This document shows positions 1-7,055 of a stretch of DNA of 64,000 nt, one piece after another. The stretch covers positions 1 through 64,000 of the forward strand of contig JAFZPZ010000075.1 of NCBI GenBank assembly GCA_017552435.1, read 5' to 3'. The DNA is from Bacteroidaceae bacterium (GTDB lineage Bacteria; Bacteroidota; Bacteroidia; Bacteroidales; Bacteroidaceae). The stretch's first letter is position 1. Every line of letters starts with the position of its first letter. Under the pieces are notes generated by a model. It made no database searches. It was not told the DNA's origin and saw only the letters and a program-made list of their open reading frames with translations. A program made the position numbers and the translations under genes.

Positions 1-142
1 TTCAACAATTTTTGTTGATAACTTGCCCCCGCCTGCAAAAATTTTTAGCCCCCCAAATAGTAAGTCCGTAAGTAACTACGAAAAAGCATGGTTTCTCGTC
101 AAAAAAAACATTACAAATATATTAATAACGAGAATTATTTAG

Positions 143-150
143 TAACTTTG
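143..150 (+). promoter_or_regulatory. -7 promoter box
   Basis: TAACTTTG matches the Bacteroidetes -7 consensus TAnnTTTG and lies 19 bases before the start of the nuclease fragment. I see no clear -33 TTTG. Confidence 0.45.
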
Positions 151-169
151 CAAAGGAAATACGTAAAAT

Positions 170-537
170 ATGGCAACTTACAGAGAATGGGCATTACAAA
201 CAATTCCAGTTCTTGTGCGATGGGCACAGGGAGCATGGGATGTTCCTCACTATTATTCGGATTTGGCGCAGACTGTCGGATTTGGTAGTCACAGAATGGG
301 CGGTAGGGTGTTGGAAGAAGTGAACAATATACTGAAAGAGCTAAACCCAGAAATTCCCACTCCCAATGCTCTTGTGCAAAACCAAACAACTAAATTGCCA
401 GGCCTCGGTTTTAATACTGTAAAAAATGGGTACGAAAAGTTATCCGTTGAGGAAAAGGTTATATCAACTAGACTATATAACCAAAAGGCTCATCAATATG
501 ACTGGAACTGGGTATTGAAGGCATTAAAATTGAAACT
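170..537 (+). pseudogene. 5' fragment of an HNH-type nuclease gene (tentative)
   Basis: The first ~122 residues (MATYREWALQTIPVL...) read as the start of a real protein. The segment PTPNALVQNQTTKLPGLGF resembles the 'Pxx(L/I)NxLVVNxxTGLPGxG' stretch I associate with small HNH endonuclease-like proteins of Bacteroidetes. At about base 537 the sequence passes directly into the 3' cut end of a KilA-N gene lying in the opposite direction, so the residues after ~LKALKLKL are an antisense read of that gene. The expected C-terminal HNH residues are absent. I infer a truncated, probably inactive gene; the family call rests on memory of one motif and is uncertain. Confidence 0.45.
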
Positions 538-819
538 CCACTTGGAGGGCGTCATGATGAAACGATTGAGACCGGCCTCGGTTTTAAACGTGTCGAATTG
601 CACACGGTTAAAGGACGGGTTATGGAAACTCTCCCAAAGACCAAGAAACTCTATAGTGTTGCGATTGCGCATCCAGTTTTGTATGGCAAAGCGCGGGTCA
701 TCGCTATTGCGATAGCGGGCAATGTCAGTCAGCGAGATGTACTCGTTGCGGTAGTCCTCGGTGTAGATGCCTACATCGATTCCCTTCACATGCAGAATGT
801 CGCTTTTTATCTTGCCCAT
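538..819 (-). pseudogene. KilA-N domain protein, 3'-truncated
   Basis: The start (MGKIKSDILHVKG, ITDIARYRNSDDP-like region, RNTIEFLGLWE, FKTEAGLNRFIMTPSKW) is typical of KilA-N DNA-binding proteins, found in phages and in Bacteroidetes islands, usually ~270 residues. Only ~94 residues remain: after SKW the reading frame enters the broken end of the opposing nuclease gene and stops at 493. The start codon lies 2 bases after the stop of the 52-residue gene upstream, so the two form an operon. KilA-N domains bind DNA; the catalytic or partner-binding C-terminal half is missing here. Confidence 0.7.
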
Positions 820-821
820 AG

Positions 822-980
822 CTATAACCAGTTGTTTGTCCGAAGAAAATTGGCAACAACTTCTGCTTCATGCCGATAGTCCTGCGTACCCGGATTTTGC
901 TCCGTACGCGTTGCCTCACTCTCAAACGACTTTGCCGTCTCACCGTAGAGTGTCGGAATGGCTCTAATTGCAGTTGCCAT
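822..980 (-). CDS. 52-residue protein paired with KilA-N
   Basis: A short intact gene coding for 52 residues: MATAIRAIPTLYGETAKSFE, then an acidic/Arg-rich helix and an ending ...FLRTNNWL. I recognise similar 50-55 residue proteins (start MxTAIxAIPTLYGExA) as common small Bacteroidetes genes beside KilA-N, Fic or toxin-like genes, with no assigned function that I know of. It is followed after 2 bases by the KilA-N start and preceded by a TAATTTTG box at 1016-1023. An antitoxin-like role is a guess from size and pairing. Confidence 0.6.
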   Translation of the reverse strand: MATAIRAIPTLYGETAKSFESEATRTEQNPGTQDYRHEAEVVANFLRTNNWL

Positions 981-1015
981 ATTTCTTATCTCCTATTATT
1001 GTTGATTTACAGTTG

Positions 1016-1023
1016 CAAAATTA
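1016..1023 (-). promoter_or_regulatory. -7 box for the 52-residue gene/KilA-N pair
   Basis: CAAAATTA on the plus strand is TAATTTTG on the minus strand, 36 bases before the start at 980. It suggests the pair is still transcribed. Confidence 0.5.
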
Positions 1024-1104
1024 CTACTTTATTTTGAATAATCGCATGATTGGGGCGTTAAAAGTAACGAATGGGGCTTATTTCTTGCCATCTGCTCTTG
1101 TTTC

Positions 1105-1206
1105 TTACGTCATTTCTTTGCGAGGTATGCTAAGATAGCTTGGTGTGATGTTGAGGAACGAGGCGATGTCCCATTCTCGAGCAAGTTCGCCTACCCGTAG
1201 CCTTTC
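1105..1206 (-). pseudogene. C-terminal remnant of a Crp/Fnr-family regulator
   Basis: The minus strand codes for ERLRVGELAREWDIASFLNI followed by TPSYLSIPRKE. The IASFLNITPSYLSRIRKE segment is the recognition helix region of Bacteroidetes Crp/Fnr-type cAMP-binding regulators. The sensor domain is missing and the helix end is altered (SIP in place of SRI). A TACCTTTG box (plus-strand 1315-1322) still precedes it. It is a decayed fragment. Confidence 0.6.
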
Positions 1207-1393
1207 AGCGATACCAATTGGGCTGGTGACGAATATGTTTTGAATATGGTGCCGTAATAAAAAACGACCCGCACATTTGAGCATCGTTGAGAGGCATGGC
1301 GGGTTCTGGTGGTGCAAAGGTAGCAAGAAATGTGGACATAAGCAAATCCTGCGGTGTTTTCTTTTCAGAAGACTACATTTCCTGCCAATGTAT

Positions 1394-1419
1394 CCGTAAC
1401 CCGTAACCGCCCAAAAACA
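1394..1419. repeat. 26-base dispersed repeat, copy 1
   Basis: Identical, in opposite orientation, to 51205-51230. The core GTAACCCGTAACCGCCC contains two GTAACC units. Both copies lie beside a GC-rich hairpin. Confidence 0.8.
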
Positions 1420-1456
1420 TATACATATTTACGTGTGTAAATTAAGAAAATGAATT

Positions 1457-1499
1457 ATCCCCGCCAGCGGAAACCATGAGTTCTGCGGCGGGGATTTTT
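1457..1499. terminator. GC-rich hairpin, terminator-like
   Basis: CCCCGCC pairs with GGCGGGG around a ~21-base loop and is followed by ATTTTTG on the plus strand. A related hairpin in the opposite orientation is at 28912-28950, sharing GCCGCAGAAC and TTTCCGC blocks. Confidence 0.5.
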
Positions 1500-1550
1500 G
1501 TATATCGGACACAAAACGACATAGGAAAAGACAGAATATTACACAGGTTT

Positions 1551-1581
1551 TTTGAACATCAGAAATATCTTCGTATATTTG
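1551..1581 (+). promoter_or_regulatory. promoter of the lipoprotein gene at 1601
   Basis: TTTG (1551-1554), a 19-base spacer and TATATTTG (1574-1581): a full Bacteroidetes -33/-7 promoter 19 bases before the start codon. Confidence 0.7.
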
Positions 1582-1600
1582 CAGAGTAAAATGCAATAAG

Positions 1601-2554
1601 ATGAAGCAAATAATGAAAAAGGCTAGTTTATGGGTGCTCGCCGCTGCCTTAATCTGTGGGATGGTGTCCTGTACCAGCACCGAAGAGCAACTACGCAAAC
1701 GCGCAGCCGAATTGTGTAAATATATTCCAGACCACGAACTGCTGGAACAGTCGAAGAACTATCTGACAGATGATTTCTATGCCTTGCTGGACACGATGTT
1801 CAACCATCTGCCCGAACATGAGGCAATGGATCATGAGTGGCTCTACTATTTCGTGACCGGTAACGGCGGAACAATCGCTGATTATGAAGTAGTCGGTGTC
1901 GAACTGACTGACCCGTCACATGCAGTAGCCACCATCAGTGTGCGGCAGAAGTGGGAAGACGGTTCCTTTGATCCGGAAAGTGACATTGAAGAGCATCGCC
2001 TCTATATGGAGAAGGTGAACGGGCTGTGGCTGATGTCGGACTTCGATGAACACAAGGCTGACTGCATTCAGTATATCGCCAACAACCGCAAGGAACAGGC
2101 TGTGCGTGATGCCATCAGCGATTATCTTGTAAAAGAGATTGGGGTGTATTACCAGCAAGGCGAACTCTGTATTCCTACGCTGATGATGGTCGCTGAGGAG
2201 GACATTGATTCTGTTCAAGCTCGCGTGTGGGGCGACTTCTGGATTTCGTGGTACAATATCGCAGGCGATACGCTCAAAACTGTCTCCGGAGGCAATCATG
2301 CCGGGTGTATGACTTTGGAGAGACAAGAAGGGGTGCTACGGATTACAGCCTTTGAACAGACTGAAGATGGTGCAGGCAATGATGCCAGCGCCAAACGTAT
2401 ATTCGGGCAGCACTACGATGTCTATCAGAACATGCATTCCAGTCAAGATGTTCGTGAAGCTGTCCGGAGGGAGCAGCTACAGGAATATATCAGCCGTCAT
2501 CAACTCCCGATACGTTACTATCAGGACTACGGCTGGGATGCAGTTGAACTATAA
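1601..2554 (+). CDS. secreted lipoprotein of unknown function
   Basis: 317 residues. The N-terminus has a Lys start, a hydrophobic core and a lipobox ending GMVSC, so it should be exported and lipid-anchored. A second ATG at 1613 (MKKASLW) is possible; the promoter at 1551-1581 allows either. The rest is acidic and Trp/Tyr-rich (DEHKADCIQYIANN, WGDFWISWYNIAGDTLK), with no motif I recognise. The next gene, also a lipoprotein, starts 30 bases downstream, so they may be co-transcribed. No function assigned. Confidence 0.85.
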   Translation: MKQIMKKASLWVLAAALICGMVSCTSTEEQLRKRAAELCKYIPDHELLEQSKNYLTDDFYALLDTMFNHLPEHEAMDHEWLYYFVTGNGGTIADYEVVGVELTDPSHAVATISVRQKWEDGSFDPESDIEEHRLYMEKVNGLWLMSDFDEHKADCIQYIANNRKEQAVRDAISDYLVKEIGVYYQQGELCIPTLMMVAEEDIDSVQARVWGDFWISWYNIAGDTLKTVSGGNHAGCMTLERQEGVLRITAFEQTEDGAGNDASAKRIFGQHYDVYQNMHSSQDVREAVRREQLQEYISRHQLPIRYYQDYGWDAVEL

Positions 2555-2584
2555 ACCATAACAATCCGATAACTTTCATACTTT

Positions 2585-3406
2585 ATGAAGAATCTATTAT
2601 CTTTGCTAACATTTTGTCTTCTCATGCTGTCCTGCTCTACGAAGAGCACGGAGGTTTGTCCAGAGGAAGATTCAAGCCAGTTTGTAACCCTGACCGAAGT
2701 TGTCCCCGATGCCATTCTGGAGATACGATACTTTGGCACATACAATTTTGTGGGAACCCGCATCGACGGCTATGAGGAGCCGACGGCATTACTCACCCGT
2801 CAGGCTGCTGACAGTCTGAAGGCTGTGAGCGATGACGTGAAAGCCCGGGGCTATCGCCTGAAGATCTACGATGCCTACCGCCCGCAGAAGGGCGTTGACC
2901 ACTTCGTGCGCTGGGCTGAGAACATCGCCGACACACTGATGAAGCCCTACTTCTATCCCGACCTCGACAAGAGTGTGCTATTCGACCAAGAGTATATCTG
3001 TGCGAAGAGCGGTCATACTCGCGGTAGCACCGTTGACCTGACACTCTTCGATATGGCGACGGAGAAGGAACTCGACATGGGCGGCACCTTCGACTGGTTC
3101 GGTCCTGAGAGCCATCCCGACTTCTGCGGTAATCCAGAAACGGGAGAGTACACTGGTGGTTTAGGGGACTCGTCGTTTAGTGGTTTAGGAACAAATGTAA
3201 CATCCCCAAACGACCAAACGACCAATCACCCAATCTCCCAGAGAGCTATCACTCCCGAGCAGTTTCAGAACCGCATGGTTCTCCGTCAGGCAATGCTGCG
3301 TCATGGCTTTAAGCCTTTCGATACCGAGTGGTGGCACTTCACGCTGAAGGACGAACCATTCCCCGACACCTACTTCACTTTCCCTGTGAAGCAACTGAGT
3401 AAATGA
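2585..3406 (+). CDS. VanX-like D-Ala-D-Ala dipeptidase lipoprotein (peptidase family M15D)
   Basis: 273 residues with a lipobox (LMLSC, Cys17). The zinc site of VanX/DdpX dipeptidases is complete: SGHTRGSTVDLTL gives His144 and Asp151, and EWWH gives the catalytic Glu248 and His251; YDAYRP (95-100) is the conserved Arg region. The family cleaves D-alanyl-D-alanine, for wall recycling or nutrition; in species without van genes it is not a resistance marker. Residues ~188-219 are a Gly/Thr/Asn-rich insert encoded by short octamer repeats (3155-3240), between the zinc-binding Asp and the catalytic Glu. The end is convergent with the outer-membrane protein gene. Confidence 0.9.
   Translation: MKNLLSLLTFCLLMLSCSTKSTEVCPEEDSSQFVTLTEVVPDAILEIRYFGTYNFVGTRIDGYEEPTALLTRQAADSLKAVSDDVKARGYRLKIYDAYRPQKGVDHFVRWAENIADTLMKPYFYPDLDKSVLFDQEYICAKSGHTRGSTVDLTLFDMATEKELDMGGTFDWFGPESHPDFCGNPETGEYTGGLGDSSFSGLGTNVTSPNDQTTNHPISQRAITPEQFQNRMVLRQAMLRHGFKPFDTEWWHFTLKDEPFPDTYFTFPVKQLSK
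3155..3240. repeat. octamer repeats in frame inside the vanX-like gene
   Basis: Degenerate 8-base units: GTTTAGTG/GTTTAGGA in the first half, and AAACGACC twice then AATCACCC and AATCTCCC in the second. Related GGTCGT/TTAGTCGT units occur upstream of ruvC (13846-13877). Confidence 0.6.
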
Positions 3407-3423
3407 ACAGACGCATGAAAAAG

Positions 3424-3468
3424 CTGGATAAAACGTCAAGAGCTCGTTTTTCAGAATCGTTTTATCAG
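3424..3468. terminator. bidirectional terminator-like inverted repeat
   Basis: GATAAAACG (3427-3435) and CGTTTTATC (3458-3466) face each other between two converging genes. The right arm lies in the last codons of the minus-strand gene. Confidence 0.5.
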
Positions 3469-4659
3469 TAGGGTGGGGCTGACGCGCAGGTAGATGCCGA
3501 AGGAGAAACTGAGGTCGCCCTTGCCGGAGAGCCAGGTCTGGTAGCCCTCAACGTCGGCGCCCAGGGTATAGCCCGGCGCAAATGTGTGGTGGAAGCGAAC
3601 ATGTGCCGCTGCCGTCTGCAAGCGCCCGTAGTCCAGCCCGTCCTTCACGCTGACGCTGGAATAGAAATGACTCCCGTAGAGGCTGACGAAATGCTTCGGA
3701 CTGAAGAAGTACGACACGCCGGCATCGAGGAAGCTCCACAGCCCCAGCTCCACACTGGCATAGCCGGCAGCGCCGCTCCGGAACGGCCACAGATCGCCTG
3801 TCTGCTGATAGGCCAGCAGTCCGTCTGCCTCTGCCGTGAGGCGCCTGAGTGCCCGCCTTCCGATGTTCCACTGTGCCCCCATGCCGGCCGACGCATTCCA
3901 GATGGTCTGCACCGAGCGTTGTGCCACATTCTGCTCGCCCCCGCGATGCTGCAGGATCAGCTGAACGGGTACGTACCAATGCAGCCTGGACTGGGGCGCA
4001 TTCAGCAGGGTGCGCCATGTCGTCCCGGCGGTAAAAGCCTCCTGATGTGTGTCCTCTCGGAAGATATAGCTCTGCCAGTTCAACCACACGTCGGCATGCA
4101 GGTGCGGCCTGTCCCACAGGAGTTGGAAACCCATCTCAGGGTCCTGCGACAGGTTGGTCTCGGGATTGAAAAGTGGCGCTATGAGGCCATGATTCTGCCC
4201 GCCGTAGATGTCGCCCAGCACGATGGTGAGGTGGCGGAAGTCGGCCTGGGCACGGAACCAGGGCAACAGATGGGCGCCGCTGGTGTACTGGTTGCCCTTC
4301 CAGACGCTGATGTCGTGATAGACGTAGTTCGGGTAGCGGTTGGCCCCATTGAAGATGAGCGCCTGCAGGCCCAGCTCCAGCTTCACCTGTCTCAGTGGCA
4401 TGTAGGTCAGCTTGGGCTGCACCCATAGTCCCGGCAGCGTGTATCCGTCCGCCAGGGGGCTCGAGAACTCATTGTCGCGGAAGAAGCTGATGCTCTCCAA
4501 CTCCACTCTGAGCGCCCGCACCTGGGCCGTATCCAGACGATAGGGCGACTTCGCCAGCTGCTCCCACATGGGCTCGTTCCCCCCCTGGGGGAGTGTTTCT
4601 CCGACAACCTCCAAAGAGAACAAGGAGCAGATGACAAGGAGTCTGGCGAAAAGCTTCAT
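3451..4659 (-). CDS. predicted outer-membrane beta-barrel protein
   Basis: 402 residues: a signal peptide (MKLFARLLVICSLFSLEVVG), then alternating polar/hydrophobic strands rich in Trp, Tyr and Gly (GFQLLWDRPHLHADVWLNWQ, DAGVSYFFSPKHFVSLYGSH) and a C-terminal aromatic ending LLIKRF, all typical of an outer-membrane barrel. I do not recognise the family. A palindromic CCCCCTGGGGG element (4575-4604) is in frame just after the signal peptide (GETLPQGGNEP). Its start overlaps the DedA stop by 4 bases (ATGA), so the two are translationally coupled. Confidence 0.75.
   Translation of the reverse strand: MKLFARLLVICSLFSLEVVGETLPQGGNEPMWEQLAKSPYRLDTAQVRALRVELESISFFRDNEFSSPLADGYTLPGLWVQPKLTYMPLRQVKLELGLQALIFNGANRYPNYVYHDISVWKGNQYTSGAHLLPWFRAQADFRHLTIVLGDIYGGQNHGLIAPLFNPETNLSQDPEMGFQLLWDRPHLHADVWLNWQSYIFREDTHQEAFTAGTTWRTLLNAPQSRLHWYVPVQLILQHRGGEQNVAQRSVQTIWNASAGMGAQWNIGRRALRRLTAEADGLLAYQQTGDLWPFRSGAAGYASVELGLWSFLDAGVSYFFSPKHFVSLYGSHFYSSVSVKDGLDYGRLQTAAAHVRFHHTFAPGYTLGADVEGYQTWLSGKGDLSFSFGIYLRVSPTLLIKRF
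4575..4604. repeat. palindromic C/G element in the outer-membrane protein gene
   Basis: CCCCCCCTGGGGGAGTG within the coding sequence, giving the residues LPQGG just past the signal peptide. Confidence 0.6.
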
Positions 4660-5279
4660 TTCTTTACGCCCTTATATATAAGGTAAAGGACGACAGTCAC
4701 GCCGAGGACGAGCATCGCAATCTTCAGCTCACCGCTGTACTGCGCTACCTTCTCCTCCAGCTGACCGCTGTAGTAATGGCCTATGTACCAGCCCATCCCG
4801 GCCAGGATGGAGTTCCAAAGGCTGGCGCCCAAGGTGGTGTAGAGAAGGAATCGGCCCAGACCCATGCGTGCCAGGCCCGCCGGAATGCTGATGAGCTGCC
4901 GCACGGCCGGAACAAGGCGTCCGAAGAATGTCCCCACGGCTCCATGCTCGTCGAAATAACGCTCTGCCCGTTCCACCTTGGCACTGTCGATGAGACACAT
5001 GTGCCCCAGCCGGCTCTCCGCAAACTTATATACGAGCGGACGGCCCAGGTAGCGCGCCATATAGTAGTTGACAAGGGCGCCGATGCATGCTCCCACGGAG
5101 GCACAGAGCACCACGAGGAAGACATTCAGCTCGCCCGTCGTAGCCGCCTTATAGGCAGCAGGCGGCACTACCACCTCGCTGGGGAAGGGGATGAAACTAC
5201 TCTCGATGGCCATCAGCAGGGTGATGACCCAGTAGTTGAGGTGCTCCAGGCACCACGCTATGAAAGGAATGGACTGCAT
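4656..5279 (-). CDS. DedA family (VTT domain) membrane protein
   Basis: 207 residues, all four or five hydrophobic segments of the DedA family, and both hallmark motifs: ESSFIPFPSEVVVPPAAY near the N-terminus and GRLVPAVRQLISIPAGLARM in the middle, with the charged residues linked to ion-coupled lipid scrambling/undecaprenyl-phosphate or phospholipid translocation in this family. It acts in the inner membrane. It lies in the same minus-strand run as lysA and a glycosyltransferase gene, 36 bases after the latter, with a heptamer array in the gap. Specific substrate cannot be told. Confidence 0.93.
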   Translation of the reverse strand: MQSIPFIAWCLEHLNYWVITLLMAIESSFIPFPSEVVVPPAAYKAATTGELNVFLVVLCASVGACIGALVNYYMARYLGRPLVYKFAESRLGHMCLIDSAKVERAERYFDEHGAVGTFFGRLVPAVRQLISIPAGLARMGLGRFLLYTTLGASLWNSILAGMGWYIGHYYSGQLEEKVAQYSGELKIAMLVLGVTVVLYLIYKGVKK

Positions 5280-5285
5280 GTTTTA

Positions 5286-5313
5286 AGTGAAGAGTGAAAA
5301 GTGAAGAGTGAAG
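5286..5313. repeat. heptamer array, 4 x AGTGAAR
   Basis: AGTGAAG AGTGAAA AGTGAAG AGTGAAG, filling the gap between the glycosyltransferase stop and the dedA start. Confidence 0.9.
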
Positions 5314-5315
5314 AA

Positions 5316-5861
5316 TTATAGGGGAACGCGGGTAATTCTTTGCTTGGGGATCTGTGGGCCGTTCTGCAGGGGAATGCTGCGGCGGCAGAGGATGATGGAA
5401 CTCGTGGGATAGAAGATGGAGAATTTTTGTCTGTGACGGAATATGCTGAGTGCCGACCATCTCCTCTGGCGGGTCTTGCCTATCACGACATCAACGCCCT
5501 CGCCACAGCTGGCCGTGAGACGCGGAAGCCAGTCGCCGCCCGGCGTCTCCATTCCGGCCGACAGGAAGACCAGCCATTCGTAGTTGGCCGCTTTGGCTCC
5601 CAGCGTGAGTGCAAGCTTGCGGAGGTCGATGCCCCGGGCCGAAACCGGACAGAAGGTATGGCTCAGGTTCGGGTAGTGTACCATCATCTCCTCCAGCCAC
5701 TCGTCGGTGTCCTTGTCGTGCATCATATCCACGACAATCACCTCGTATTCGCCCTCATAGTGTTGGGAAAGCAGGCTGGGGAGCAATTGCCCCAGCTGGG
5801 AACGCTGCTCCTGGCACGTCACGATGATGCTGACGCTGACTGGTGAAACAGGGGATATCAT
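5316..5861 (-). CDS. short family 2 glycosyltransferase-like protein
   Basis: 181 residues. VSIIVTCQEQRSQLGQLLPSLLSQ is the GT2 nucleotide-binding start, followed by YEVIVVDMMHDKDTDEWLEE (the strand with the first acidic motif) and a typical GT-A segment ARGIDLRKLALTLGAKAANYEWLVFLSAGMETPGGDWL. The C-terminal half of a usual GT2 enzyme and any membrane helix are missing, and the last ~15 residues (NGPQIPKQRITRVPL) look unlike the family, so the 3' end may be truncated or replaced near the heptamer array. The start overlaps the lysA stop by 4 bases. Confidence 0.75.
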   Translation of the reverse strand: MISPVSPVSVSIIVTCQEQRSQLGQLLPSLLSQHYEGEYEVIVVDMMHDKDTDEWLEEMMVHYPNLSHTFCPVSARGIDLRKLALTLGAKAANYEWLVFLSAGMETPGGDWLPRLTASCGEGVDVVIGKTRQRRWSALSIFRHRQKFSIFYPTSSIILCRRSIPLQNGPQIPKQRITRVPL

Positions 5862-7018
5862 ATCTCCTCCGTTGTATATGAGCGAGGCAACTCGCGGCAG
5901 TTATAGCGGCTGGCCATCGTCTCGCCGTATGCTCCGGCCGAACGGATAGCAATCAGGTCGCCACGCTTCGTCTCCGGCAGCTGGCAGTCCTTCGCAAAGA
6001 CATCGCTGCTCTCGCAGATGGGCCCGACGACGTCGTAGGTCTGTGCCGGCGCTGTGCTGCTGAGGTTCTGGATGCAGTGGTAGGCCCCATAGAGCGCGGG
6101 ACGGATGAGGTCCGTCATGCCGGCATCGATGATGACGAATTGCTTGGTGGCTGTCTGCTTGACGTAGAGGCAGCGCGCAATGAGCGAGCCGCACTGTGCC
6201 ACCACAGCCCGGCCAAGCTCGAAGTGGAGCCGCTGTCCCGGGCGCAGCTTCAGATGCCGCGCATAGGTCTCGAAGTAAGCCTTGAAGTTGGGCACCGGAT
6301 GCTCATCGGGATTCTCATAGTCGATGCCCAGACCGCCGCCTACGTTGATGTTCCGGACGTCGGTGATGCCCTCGGCCTCCAGCTCGTCCTGCATCTCGTT
6401 GATGCGATAGCAGAGCGCCTCGAAGTCATCCATCCGCAATATCTGGCTGCCAATATGGAAATGCAGACCCACGAAACGGACGCTGGGCATCTGCTTGGCG
6501 ATGCGGATGACACGCACCATGTCCTCCTTCGCTATGCCGAACTTGTTCTCGGCCAGTCCCGTCGTGATGTGGGCATGTGTGTGAGCCCCCACATCGGGGT
6601 TGATGCGAAAGCTGACGTTCGCCACCTTGCCCATCCGCTGGGCAATCTCGGCGATAACCTCCAGCTCGGGGATGCTCTCCACATTGAAGTACTGTATGCC
6701 AGCCTCCAGGGCCAGTTCAATCTCCCAATCCGCCTTGCCCACACCGGCAAATACAATCTCCCCCGCAGGGAAACCGTTCTCCAGACAGGTCCTGATCTCG
6801 CCTCCGCTCACGCAATCCGCACCGAAGCCAGCCTGCTGTATCTGGCGCAGAACCTTCGGATTGGCACACGCCTTCACGGCATAGTGGAGGTGGAAACCCT
6901 CGTATCTGTCCGTTTCGTGCCGGATAGCATCCAGCGTCCTGGCCAGGAGTACCGTATCATAGTAGTAGAAGGGCGTCCGGAGCCCCTCGAAACACTTCTT
7001 CATATTTGCTATATCCAT
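5858..7018 (-). CDS. lysA: diaminopimelate decarboxylase
   Basis: 386 residues, fold-type III PLP enzyme that converts meso-diaminopimelate to L-lysine. HLHYAVKACANPKVL carries the PLP lysine (Lys49); NVGGGLGIDYEN is the phosphate-binding glycine loop; ELGRAVVAQCGSLIARCLYVK and GPICESSDVFAKD supply the substrate-binding Arg and the conserved Cys of the active site. Length is a little short but complete. It follows lysC by 37 bases, so the first and last enzymes of lysine synthesis are made together. The stop overlaps the start of the glycosyltransferase gene. Confidence 0.97.
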   Translation of the reverse strand: MDIANMKKCFEGLRTPFYYYDTVLLARTLDAIRHETDRYEGFHLHYAVKACANPKVLRQIQQAGFGADCVSGGEIRTCLENGFPAGEIVFAGVGKADWEIELALEAGIQYFNVESIPELEVIAEIAQRMGKVANVSFRINPDVGAHTHAHITTGLAENKFGIAKEDMVRVIRIAKQMPSVRFVGLHFHIGSQILRMDDFEALCYRINEMQDELEAEGITDVRNINVGGGLGIDYENPDEHPVPNFKAYFETYARHLKLRPGQRLHFELGRAVVAQCGSLIARCLYVKQTATKQFVIIDAGMTDLIRPALYGAYHCIQNLSSTAPAQTYDVVGPICESSDVFAKDCQLPETKRGDLIAIRSAGAYGETMASRYNCRELPRSYTTEEI

Positions 7019-7055
7019 GTCAACAATCTTTCTTTATGTGAGGCAGGAGGAGCGT

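Larger units (their letters stand above)
1207..1600. other. gene-free stretch with promoter boxes, a shared repeat and a hairpin
   Basis: No convincing gene. It holds a minus-strand TACCTTTG box (1315-1322), a 26-base repeat (1394-1419) whose inverted copy lies at 51205-51230, a GC-rich hairpin (1457-1495) and the promoter of the following lipoprotein gene (1551-1581). Confidence 0.6.

Noticed and set aside
2585-3406. Vancomycin resistance determinant
   Set aside because: Only a vanX-like gene is present, with a lipoprotein signal; no vanH, vanA or vanRS. It fits a housekeeping or nutritional dipeptidase.
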